NCBI GenBank assembly: GCA_020723345.1
Contig: DYJA01000028.1
Coordinates: 1 to 56,782 of the forward strand
From: Candidatus Aquidulcis sp.
GTDB taxonomy: Bacteria; Chloroflexota; Anaerolineae; UBA4142
Reading direction: 5' to 3'
Length of the DNA: 56,782 nt
Shown here: one piece after another, positions 43,816-51,397 of the stretch
Numbering within the stretch: the stretch's first letter is position 1
How the letters are laid out: every line of letters begins with the position of its first letter
Notes under the pieces: generated by a model
The model's input: only the letters and a program-made list of their open reading frames with translations
Told to the model about the DNA's origin: nothing
Databases searched by the model: none
Translations under genes and position numbers: made by a program

Positions 43816-45336
43816 TCAAGAATTGCGCGGCGCGCGTCCGTAGATCGTCGTGAGTGCCGCCAGCCGCGCGGCAAGATCGTCGTTTAGCGCGTCGGGCGAC
43901 ATGCGCCAGCGCCAATTCGGCGCGCCGAAAGTGCTGGGGTTGTTGAAGCGCGCATCGTTTCCAAGCGATAGCAAATCTTGCGCGGGCGCGATCGCGGTGT
44001 GCGCGACGGAACTCCACGCTGCGCGCATGAAATCCCAGGCGATCTCTGCGCCGTCGGTTCGCAGGTACTTGCGCGCGTGCGCGCGTTCCGCGTCGCTCGA
44101 TGTGGTTTGGTGCCAGCCGACCGTTGTGTCGTTGTCGTGTGTGCCGGTGTAGACGACGAAATCGCGCGTGTAATTGTGCGGCAGAAATGGATTCGTCGCG
44201 TCGCCGCCGAACGCGAATTGCAAAACCTTCATGCCCGGATAACCGAACTGAGCGCGTAACGCGGCTACGCCCGCGCGCGACGTGTCGTCAAATTCGCCCA
44301 GGTCTTCCGCGATGATCGCGACCTCGCCGAGCGCGCGCGTGACTGCGCTGAACAAGCGCCCGCCGGGACCTTTCGACCAGCGACCTTTGACCGCCGTCGC
44401 CTCGCCGAACGGCACTTGCCAGTAATTGTAAAAGCCGCGAAAGTGATCGATCCGCACGACGTCGGCTTGCGTGAACGCCAGCCGCAAGCGCGCGAGCCAC
44501 CACGCGAAATGATCGCGCGCCATTTCTTTCCAGCGATAGAGCGGATTGCCCCAGAGTTGTCCGGTCGCGCTGAAATAATCTGGCGGTACACCGGCAACGG
44601 CAATCGGCTGCAAGTTTTCGTCGAGCAAGAATTGTTCGGGATTCGCCCACACGTCCGCGCTATCGAGCGCGACGTAGATCGGCGCGTCGCCGATGATGCG
44701 GACGCCGCGCGCGTTCGCGTATCGTTTGACCGCGAGCCACTGCTCGAAAAATTGCCACTGGCGATATTTTTGATTTTCGATTTTGTCGGCGAACGCGGCG
44801 CGGGCGTGTTTCAGCGCGGCGGGTTTGCGCGCGACGAGGTCGGGTTCCCACTCGTACCACGCGCGCCATTCGTGCGATTCTTTCAGTGCGGTGAAGAGCG
44901 CAACATCGTCGAGCCACGCGGCGTGCGCGCGACAGAATCGTACGAACGCGTCGCGCTGTTCGTGCGACGCGCGCGCGCGGAAATTTTCGAACGCGCGATT
45001 CAGCAAATCGTTTTTGTGCGGAATGACGCGTCCGAAATCCACGCGGTCAGTCGGAAAGTCAGGGACGACTTGCAAATCGTCGCGCGAAAGATGTCCTGCA
45101 TCGGATAATTTTTCGGGACTGATGAGAAGCGGATTTCCGGCAAATGTCGCAGGCGATTGATATGGTGAGTCGCCGTAGCCGGTCGGACTGAGTGGCAAGA
45201 CTTGCCAGTACGTTTGACGCGCGCTCGCGAGGAAATCGATCCAGCGAAATGCCGCGTCGCCGAGATCGCCAATCCCAAAGCGACCGGGTAAACACGTTGG
45301 GTGAAGGAGGACGCCACTGCGTCGCGGAAATTGCAT
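43816..45336 (-). CDS. malQ: 4-alpha-glucanotransferase
   Basis: Amylomaltase/disproportionating enzyme of GH77, 506 aa, acting on maltodextrins or glycogen. Family motifs: RRSGVLLHPTCLPGRFGIGDLG, YWQVLPLSPTGYGDSPYQSPATFAGNPLLIS, GDAPIYVALDSADVW, catalytic Asp in VVRIDHFRGFYNYW, Glu in IIAEDLGEF, and YTGTHDNDTTVGW. Independent of the GntR operon, from which a terminator separates it. Confidence 0.96.
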   Translation of the reverse strand: MQFPRRSGVLLHPTCLPGRFGIGDLGDAAFRWIDFLASARQTYWQVLPLSPTGYGDSPYQSPATFAGNPLLISPEKLSDAGHLSRDDLQVVPDFPTDRVDFGRVIPHKNDLLNRAFENFRARASHEQRDAFVRFCRAHAAWLDDVALFTALKESHEWRAWYEWEPDLVARKPAALKHARAAFADKIENQKYRQWQFFEQWLAVKRYANARGVRIIGDAPIYVALDSADVWANPEQFLLDENLQPIAVAGVPPDYFSATGQLWGNPLYRWKEMARDHFAWWLARLRLAFTQADVVRIDHFRGFYNYWQVPFGEATAVKGRWSKGPGGRLFSAVTRALGEVAIIAEDLGEFDDTSRAGVAALRAQFGYPGMKVLQFAFGGDATNPFLPHNYTRDFVVYTGTHDNDTTVGWHQTTSSDAERAHARKYLRTDGAEIAWDFMRAAWSSVAHTAIAPAQDLLSLGNDARFNNPSTFGAPNWRWRMSPDALNDDLAARLAALTTIYGRAPRNS

Positions 45337-45411
45337 ACGCCCATTTTAGTCAAAATGATTTTTGTCGCAAGACTAGAGTTATCTGACATCAGGGCTGTTG
45401 CAAAGTCGGAT

Positions 45412-45518
45412 CGGGCGACTGAAGTCGCAGCAACAAAAGCACAAAGCCGACCTTCGTCGGCTGAATTAGCCCGCGGCGGCGGGCTTGGTGTCGTTGTTGC
45501 CGCGATTTCGATCGCCTG
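45412..45518. repeat. Cloverleaf palindromic repeat, copy 2
   Basis: 107-bp element. Stems: GCGACT/AGTCGC (45415-45428), AGCCGAC/GTCGGCT (45445-45462), AGCCCGC/GCGGGCT (45468-45485) and GCGAT/ATCGC (45502-45515). Outer arms are mutually complementary. It lies between divergent malQ and the toxin-antitoxin operon. Confidence 0.9.
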
Positions 45519-45550
45519 TCAATGGACGGCGGAAATTATCAAAACGCGAT

Positions 45551-45578
45551 TTGCGCGGCGCGCAAGGCGTGGTATAAT
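45551..45578 (+). promoter_or_regulatory. Promoter of the toxin-antitoxin-lepA operon
   Basis: TTGCGC (45551-45556), 16-bp spacer, perfect TATAAT (45573-45578) with a TGG extended -10. Confidence 0.75.
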
Positions 45579-45606
45579 GCAATCGTCGTGAAAATCGAGG
45601 TGAGCA

Positions 45607-45849
45607 ATGTCAGCCATGACTCTGAAAATTGTTGGTGAGAAAACCGCAGTCGCAAGAATTGGCAAGAAGGATGTCGTGCTTCTGCCTCTAACGCGCTATC
45701 AAACATTGATGAATCGATTGGAGAATTTGGAGGATATTCTGGATTCCCAGCGCGCCATCGCAGAATATCGCGCGGGAAAAGGACGCGCTTTTAGCGACTA
45801 CTTGAAAGAACGCCGAGGCAAACGTCGTGTATCAAGTAGTAAACGCTAG
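45607..45849 (+). CDS. Type II antitoxin-like protein (Phd/YefM/RelB class)
   Basis: 80 aa; GAGGTG precedes ATG 45607. The N-terminal part (KIVGEKTAVARIGKKDVVLLPLTRYQTLMNRLENLEDI) resembles Phd/YefM-type DNA-binding antitoxins; the basic C-terminus ([15 protein letters not shown]) would wrap the toxin. It overlaps the toxin gene by 23 bp, a classical antitoxin-first arrangement. Confidence 0.8.
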   Translation: MSAMTLKIVGEKTAVARIGKKDVVLLPLTRYQTLMNRLENLEDILDSQRAIAEYRAGKGRAFSDYLKERRGKRRVSSSKR

Positions 45850-46087
45850 CCGCCGCGTCGAACGGGAACTCGACAAAATCCCTGCACGCGATTTTGAACG
45901 TGTGGCTGAGGCAATTCAACGACTCGGCGAAAACCCGCGTCCGTTTGGCGTTGTCAAACTTGCTGGCAACATTCACCGGATTCGAGTTGGACGATATCGC
46001 GTCATTTATGCGATTGAGGACACGGCGAAGATCGTTGTCATCACGCAAGTCAAAAAGCGCAACGAGAGCACGTACAAGAGTTTTTGA
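45827..46087 (+). CDS. RelE/ParE-family toxin
   Basis: 86 aa, GTG start inside the antitoxin gene. It has the RelE-like core ([66 protein letters not shown]) typical of ribosome-dependent mRNA interferases, with several basic residues in the last strands. Its stop codon overlaps the lepA start (TGATG), so lepA is probably translated by coupling from the toxin. Confidence 0.88.
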   Translation: MYQVVNASRRVERELDKIPARDFERVAEAIQRLGENPRPFGVVKLAGNIHRIRVGRYRVIYAIEDTAKIVVITQVKKRNESTYKSF

Positions 46088-47886
46088 TGGATCAGTCGCG
46101 AATTAGAAATTTGTGTATCATCGCGCACATCGATCACGGCAAGTCCACGCTGACCGACCGCCTGCTCGAAGCGACCGGCACGCTCGCCAAACGCGAGATG
46201 GTCGAGCAGGTGATGGACCAGATGGACTTGGAGCGCGAAAAGGGCATCACGATCAAGGCGAAAGCCGTGCGGATGCTTTATCGCGCGCGCGATGGAAATG
46301 AATACGAACTGAATTTGATCGACACGCCCGGTCACGTCGATTTCACGTACGAAGTTTCGCGCGCGCTCGCGGCGTGCGAAGGCGCGATCCTCGTCGTGGA
46401 CGCGACGCAGGGGATCGAAGCGCAGACGCTCGCGAATCTGTACCTCGCGCTCGAGCACAACCTCGTCATCATTCCGGTCGTCAACAAAATTGATTTACCC
46501 TCCGCGCGCCCCGACGAAATCGCGCGCGACATCGAAAAACTGCTGAACGTGCCGAACGATCAGATCATTCGCGCGTCCGCGAAGGTCGGTACCGGCACGC
46601 CCGAAATTCTCGAAGCGATTGTCGCGCGCATCCCCGCGCCGGTCGCCGATGCGACGCTGCCGCTGCGCGCGCTGATCTTCGATTCCAAGTACGACGCGTA
46701 CAAAGGCGTCGTCGCGTACGTGCGCGTCGTGGACGGCGAACTGCCCAAGAATCAAAAACTGAAATTGATGTCGTCCGGCTTGGAAGTCGACGCGCTCGAA
46801 GTCGGCGTCTTTCGCCCCAAGATGGTCGCGGGCGAAACGCTCAGCGCGGGCGAAGTCGGTTACGTCGCGACCGGCTTGAAAAACGTGCGCGATATTCAAG
46901 TCGGCGACACGATCACGCACAGCGCCAATCCCGCGAGCGCGCCCGTTCCCGGTTTTCGTCCAGCCAAGCCGATGGTGTTCGCGGGCTTTTATCCGGTCGA
47001 GACGAACGATTATCCGCTCTTGCGCGACGCGCTCGACAAATTGAAACTGAACGACGCGTCGCTGACGTACGATCCCGAAACGTCCGCCGCGCTCGGTTTC
47101 GGTTTTCGCTGCGGCTTTCTCGGCTTGCTGCACTTGGACATCGTGCAGGAACGTTTAGAGCGCGAGTACGATCTGAATCTCATCGCGACCGCGCCGAGCG
47201 TCGAGTATCACGTCCTTAAACACGACGGTTCCGTCATCACCGTCGACAATCCCGCCGAGATGCCGGGCGGCGACGAGATCGCAGAAATCGAAGAGCCGTG
47301 GATGCACATCCAGGTCTTCACGCCGAAAGATTATATCGGTCCGATCATGGACTTGGTCGTGCAACGGCGCGGCACGTTCGACAAGATGGAATATCTGGAC
47401 GAGGCGCGCGTGATGCTGACGTACTTCATTCCGCTCTCGGAACTGATCGTCGATCTCTACGATCAACTCAAATCGCGCACGCGCGGTTACGCGTCGCTCG
47501 ATTACACCTTCGCCGATTACCGCGTGAGCGATCTCGTCAAGATGAACATTCTCGTCAACGCAGAAGTCGTCGACGCGCTTTCGATGATCGCCCACAAAGA
47601 TTACGCGTACCCGCGCGGTTCGGCGTTGTGCAAAAAATTGAAAGAAGTGATCCCGCAGCAACTTTTCCCCGTGCCGATTCAAGCCGCGCTCGGCGGAAAA
47701 ATTATCGCGCGCGAAACGATCCGCGCGTTACGCAAAGACGTGCTGGCGAAATGCTACGGCGGCGATATTACGCGCAAACGCAAATTGCTCGAAAAACAAA
47801 AGGAAGGCAAAAAGCGAATGAAACGCTTTGGCGTCGTCGAGATTCCGCAAGAAGCGTTTATGGCGGTGTTGAAACTTGGAGAGTAG
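46087..47886 (+). CDS. lepA: Elongation factor 4 (LepA)
   Basis: Ribosome-associated GTPase, 599 aa, the usual length. G1 AHIDHGKST (13-21), switch [11 protein letters not shown]4 NKIDLP, then domains II and III and the LepA-specific C-terminal domain ([63 protein letters not shown]). No clear Shine-Dalgarno sequence; the start overlaps the toxin stop. It shares the promoter at 45551 unless an internal one exists. Confidence 0.97.
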   Translation: MDQSRIRNLCIIAHIDHGKSTLTDRLLEATGTLAKREMVEQVMDQMDLEREKGITIKAKAVRMLYRARDGNEYELNLIDTPGHVDFTYEVSRALAACEGAILVVDATQGIEAQTLANLYLALEHNLVIIPVVNKIDLPSARPDEIARDIEKLLNVPNDQIIRASAKVGTGTPEILEAIVARIPAPVADATLPLRALIFDSKYDAYKGVVAYVRVVDGELPKNQKLKLMSSGLEVDALEVGVFRPKMVAGETLSAGEVGYVATGLKNVRDIQVGDTITHSANPASAPVPGFRPAKPMVFAGFYPVETNDYPLLRDALDKLKLNDASLTYDPETSAALGFGFRCGFLGLLHLDIVQERLEREYDLNLIATAPSVEYHVLKHDGSVITVDNPAEMPGGDEIAEIEEPWMHIQVFTPKDYIGPIMDLVVQRRGTFDKMEYLDEARVMLTYFIPLSELIVDLYDQLKSRTRGYASLDYTFADYRVSDLVKMNILVNAEVVDALSMIAHKDYAYPRGSALCKKLKEVIPQQLFPVPIQAALGGKIIARETIRALRKDVLAKCYGGDITRKRKLLEKQKEGKKRMKRFGVVEIPQEAFMAVLKLGE

Positions 47887-47887
47887 C

Positions 47888-47960
47888 GATTGGAGATTGG
47901 AGATTGGAGATTGTGTATGTGGCTGTCATTCTGTAATCTCTAATCTCCAATCTCTAATTC
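47888..47960. repeat. Palindromic repeat (GATTGGAGATTAGAG family), copy 2
   Basis: Left arm GATTGGAGATTGGAGATTGG, right arm AATCTCTAATCTCCAATCTC, imperfectly inverted; begins 2 bp after the lepA stop. Confidence 0.85.
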
Positions 47961-47975
47961 CTGAACAGAGGAACT

Positions 47976-48752
47976 GTGGCATACAAAACTCTGCGCGTTG
48001 AAAAGACCGACTCGATCACAACAATTTTCCTGAATCGCCCGAGCCAGCGCAACGCGCTCAACAGCGAATTGATCGGCGAACTGAGCGCACTCACGGACGA
48101 ACTGCGCGGCGACGAATCGACGCGCGCGGTGATCGTCACCGGCGCGGGCAAAGCGTTCTCCGTCGGCGCGGACGTGGAGATGCTGCGGCGCATCGGCGAA
48201 TCGTCCACGCCCGACGAAACGCGCGCCGAAATCGTCAAGTGGCGTGAGACATTTGACGCGGTCGAGCGACTGCCGCAAATCACGATTGCCGCGATCAATG
48301 GACTGGCGTACGGCGGCGGCGTCGTGCTCGCGCTCGCGTGCGATTTTCGGCTCGCGTCGACGCACGCCATCTTCGGCTTGCCCGAAATCAAACTGGGCAT
48401 GGTGCTCGCGCTCGGCGGCACGCAGCGCTTGACGCGCCTCATCGGCGTCAGCGCGGCGAAGGAAATGATTTTGCGCGGACGCAACGTGACCGCGTACGAT
48501 TCGCAGCGGATGGGCTTGGTGCATCGTATCGCCGAGCCAGGCGAATTGATGAGTTTGGCGCGCAGTTGGGCGGAACGCGCGATCGGATATTCGCCGCGCG
48601 CGCTCGCGCTTGCCAAAGACTTGATCAATCGCTCCTTCGACCGCGACGCGAACGCCTCCGCCGAAGCGGAAACAATCGCGCAAGTTGAATTGCTGCACTC
48701 GCCCGGCTTTTTGGCGCGGCTGAAAGCGGTGAAGGAAAACGGTGAACTCTGA
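47976..48752 (+). CDS. Enoyl-CoA hydratase/isomerase family protein
   Basis: 258-aa crotonase-fold protein, GTG start with AGAGGA upstream. Oxyanion-hole motifs: GAGKAFSVGADVEML and AAINGLAYGGGVVLALACDFRLAS; active-site region FGLPEIKLGMVLALGGTQRLTRLIG. Probably hydrates enoyl-CoA in fatty-acid or amino-acid breakdown, but crotonase members vary. It overlaps the following glycosyltransferase gene by 11 bp. Confidence 0.92.
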   Translation: MAYKTLRVEKTDSITTIFLNRPSQRNALNSELIGELSALTDELRGDESTRAVIVTGAGKAFSVGADVEMLRRIGESSTPDETRAEIVKWRETFDAVERLPQITIAAINGLAYGGGVVLALACDFRLASTHAIFGLPEIKLGMVLALGGTQRLTRLIGVSAAKEMILRGRNVTAYDSQRMGLVHRIAEPGELMSLARSWAERAIGYSPRALALAKDLINRSFDRDANASAEAETIAQVELLHSPGFLARLKAVKENGEL

Positions 48753-50631
48753 AATCGCCGTAGGGGAGCAGGGGGGCAAGGGAGCAAAGGAGATTCTTTC
48801 TCCCCCGCTCCCCCGCTCCCCTGCTCCCGCGCGTTTGCACTTTGCCGTACTAGCTTTGATCCTCGCCGTCGCCGCCGCGTTCCGCTTGTACGGCCTCGCG
48901 TGGGACGGGGGCTATTTGTTTCATCCTGACGAACGCAAAATTTTGCTCGTCGCTTCAGAACTCCGTTTACCTTCAAACATCTTTGAGTTTTTCTCCAGCG
49001 AGAGTCTACTCAATCCGAAATTCTTCGCGTACGGTTCTTTCCCAATTTATCTCTTGAAAATTCTTGGCGCGTTCGCGCCGACGCCCGCGCTGGCAGTCCC
49101 CTGGCGCGAAGATTTCGTCGGCATGGCGCTGCTCGGGCGCGCGTTCTCGGCGCTGTTCGATCTGGGGACCATCGCGCTGACGTTCCTCCTCGCGCGGCGG
49201 CTGTACGACGCGGCGACCGGTCTGATCGCGTCTGCGTGCATCGCGGTCACCGTGCTGCACATTCAGTTATCCCATTTCTACGCGGTTGACACCTTGCTGA
49301 CGCTGCTCGTCATCGCGACGATGTTCTTCGCCGCGCGCTTCGCGCAAGAAGGCAAACGCCGCGACGCGATCGCGCTCGGCATCGCGTTCGGACTCGCGCT
49401 CGCGACCAAAGTGTCTGCGTTGCCGCTGGTTGTGCCGATTGTAGTGGCGGTGGCGACCGACGACCGACGACCGACGACCGAAAGTACTCGTTCGGTCAAC
49501 GGTCAACGGTCGCCGGTCGCGGTTGCGCGCAACGCGCTCGCGCAAATCTGGCACGCGCGCCGCGAATTGATCCGCGTCCTCGCCGTCGCGCTCGCCGTGT
49601 TCATCGTCACGCAACCGTACGCGCTGCTCGACCCGATTCGCTATTTTGGACAAATCGGCACTGAGTCGCTCGTCGCGCGCGGCTGGCTGGACTATCCGTA
49701 CACGCGGCAGTACGCCGACACACTGCCGTTCGCCTATCCGATTCTGCAGAGTAGCATCTGGGGAATGAGTTTGCCACTCGGCATTTTCGCGTGGCTCGGC
49801 AGCGCGCTTGTCGTGTGGCGCTGGTGGCGCGCGCGCGAGTGGCGCGATGGTTTTGTTTTATCGTGGGCGATCATGTATTTCCTGTTTGTTGGAGGACAAT
49901 ACGCGAAACACCTGCGCTATCTGTTGCCATTGACGCCGTTCCTGTTCATCATGGCAGCGTCATTTGCAGAATACGCAACACGCAACACGAGACACGTATT
50001 CCGTGTTGCGTATTCCGTTGTTCTGGTTCTCGCATTCGTTTATTCACTCGCGTTCACTTCGATGTACTCGCGCGAACATCCCTGGCTGATGATTTCGCAA
50101 TGGATTTACGCGAACGTTCCGCCAAACGCGACCATCGCGGTCGAGCATTGGGACGATGCGCTGCCTGCGCCAATGTATCTCGGCTGGACAACGCGCGCGC
50201 CGAGCGAATACAAAACAATCGCGCTGCCAATGTACGACGACGATAACGCGACCAAGTTGGAAACGCTGGTGAACGCGCTGAGCGAATCTGACTATGTCAT
50301 TCTCGCGACTCAGCGCTTGTCCGCGCCGATCACGCGCCAGCCCGCGCGCTATCCGCTTTCGTCGCGCTATTATCGTCTGCTTTTCGACGGACAACTTGGT
50401 TTTGAACTTGCCGCGTCCGCCGTCAACGGCATCGCGCTCGACGGACTTGTGATCGCGGATGATCGCTTTGACGGACTTGCGCCGCCGTTGTTCACCGCGT
50501 CCGACGCGCTCATCTGGAACTGGGGACGCGCCGACGAAAGTTTTACCGTCTACGATCATCCCTTGCCGCTCGTTTTCAAAAAGACGCGCGCGCTTTCACG
50601 CGACGAACTTCGCGCGCGGTTATCACCCTGA
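48742..50631 (+). CDS. Membrane glycosyltransferase (ArnT/PMT, GT39-like) with three in-frame repeat insertions
   Basis: 629-aa multi-pass protein, GTG start (GAAGGAAAAC upstream). The GT-C features are visible: LYGLAWDGGYLFHPDERKILL in the first extracellular loop (catalytic Asp/Glu region), then many hydrophobic helices and a C-terminal soluble part. Palindromic repeats are read through at 48763-48828 (N-terminus), 49453-49520 (cytoplasmic-like loop, TDDRRPTTESTRSVNGQRSP) and 49969-50015 (between helices, EYATRNTRHVFRVAYS). The frame is intact. Probable lipid-linked sugar donor, likely made with the GT2 protein downstream. Confidence 0.85.
   Translation: MNSEIAVGEQGGKGAKEILSPPLPRSPAPARLHFAVLALILAVAAAFRLYGLAWDGGYLFHPDERKILLVASELRLPSNIFEFFSSESLLNPKFFAYGSFPIYLLKILGAFAPTPALAVPWREDFVGMALLGRAFSALFDLGTIALTFLLARRLYDAATGLIASACIAVTVLHIQLSHFYAVDTLLTLLVIATMFFAARFAQEGKRRDAIALGIAFGLALATKVSALPLVVPIVVAVATDDRRPTTESTRSVNGQRSPVAVARNALAQIWHARRELIRVLAVALAVFIVTQPYALLDPIRYFGQIGTESLVARGWLDYPYTRQYADTLPFAYPILQSSIWGMSLPLGIFAWLGSALVVWRWWRAREWRDGFVLSWAIMYFLFVGGQYAKHLRYLLPLTPFLFIMAASFAEYATRNTRHVFRVAYSVVLVLAFVYSLAFTSMYSREHPWLMISQWIYANVPPNATIAVEHWDDALPAPMYLGWTTRAPSEYKTIALPMYDDDNATKLETLVNALSESDYVILATQRLSAPITRQPARYPLSSRYYRLLFDGQLGFELAASAVNGIALDGLVIADDRFDGLAPPLFTASDALIWNWGRADESFTVYDHPLPLVFKKTRALSRDELRARLSP
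48763..48828. repeat. In-frame palindromic repeat (GGGGAGCAGGGG family)
   Basis: 66 bp (22 codons). Arms GGGGAGCAGGGGGGCAAGGG and CCCCCGCTCCCCTGCTCCC are inverted. It encodes part of the cytosolic N-terminus of the glycosyltransferase. Confidence 0.85.
49453..49520. repeat. In-frame palindromic repeat (GACCGACGACC family)
   Basis: Left arm GCGACCGACGACCGACGACC, right arm CGGTCAACGGTCGCCGGTCGC minus its first base; inverted around AAAGTACTCG. Encodes a hydrophilic loop within the glycosyltransferase. Confidence 0.8.
49969..50015. repeat. In-frame palindromic repeat (AATACGCAACACG family)
   Basis: Arms GAATACGCAACACG and CGTGTTGCGTATTC are exact inverted repeats around a 19-bp centre. Related half-elements occur near 39527-39552 and 50634-50658. 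Confidence 0.85.
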
Positions 50632-50665
50632 CGGCAATACGGAACACGCATCACGGAGTCGACTC

Positions 50666-51343
50666 TTGAAACTCTCCATCCTCATTCCCGTTTACAACGA
50701 ACGCGCGACGATTCTCGAAATCATCCAGCGCGTCCAAGCCGTGCCATTTGAAAAAGAAATCATCGCGGTCGATGACGGCTCGACCGACGGCACGCGCGAA
50801 TTGCTGCCGCCAATCGAACAGCAAGGCGTCGTCGTTTTGTACCACGAACGCAATCGCGGCAAAGGCGCGGCGATTGTCACCGCGCTCGCGCGCGCGACCG
50901 GCGACATCATCGTGATTCAAGACGCCGACCTAGAGTACGATCCGCGTGATTACGCGCAACTCATTCAGCCGATTGTCGAAAAGCGCGCCAAGGTGGTGTA
51001 CGGCTCGCGCTTTCTCGGTCCGCGCATGGCGATGTTCTTTTGGCACATGCTCGCGAACAAGATGCTGACGCTGATGACGAACATTCTGTACGACGCGATC
51101 TTGAGTGACATGGAAACGGGCTACAAGGCATTCCGCGCCGACATCATCCAAGGGATGCGACTGCGTTCGCATCGTTTCGATTTCGAGCCGGAGGTGACCG
51201 CCAAAGTATTAAAGCGCGGCATCCGCATTTTCGAAGTGCCGATTTCGTACTACGGGCGCGAGTACAGCGAAGGCAAAAAGATCGGCATGAAAGATGGTTT
51301 CGTCGCGATCTGGACGCTGTTGAAATATCGGTTTGTGGATTGA
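50666..51343 (+). CDS. Glycosyltransferase family 2 (dolichol-phosphate mannosyltransferase-like)
   Basis: 225 aa, TTG start at 50666 with ACGGAG upstream; the frame is open earlier but family homology starts here (KLSILIPVYNERATILEII). Nucleotide-sugar motif DDGSTDGT, metal site QDADLEYDPRDYAQL, then GSRFLG and METGYKAFRADI. It lacks C-terminal membrane helices, like DPM1-type enzymes. It probably makes a polyprenyl-phosphate sugar used by the flanking GT-C membrane proteins. Confidence 0.92.
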   Translation: MKLSILIPVYNERATILEIIQRVQAVPFEKEIIAVDDGSTDGTRELLPPIEQQGVVVLYHERNRGKGAAIVTALARATGDIIVIQDADLEYDPRDYAQLIQPIVEKRAKVVYGSRFLGPRMAMFFWHMLANKMLTLMTNILYDAILSDMETGYKAFRADIIQGMRLRSHRFDFEPEVTAKVLKRGIRIFEVPISYYGREYSEGKKIGMKDGFVAIWTLLKYRFVD

Positions 51344-51346
51344 TAG

Positions 51347-51386
51347 TTGTAGTGCGCGCTTTAGCGCGCTAAGGCGCGCGCTACAA
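51347..51386. repeat. 40-bp palindrome between glycosyltransferase genes
   Basis: TTGTAG ... CTACAA with inner GCGCGC and TTAGCGCGCTAA; almost perfectly self-complementary over 40 bp. It could act as a REP-like or mRNA-stabilising element. Confidence 0.85.
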
Positions 51387-51397
51387 ACGGACTCGCA

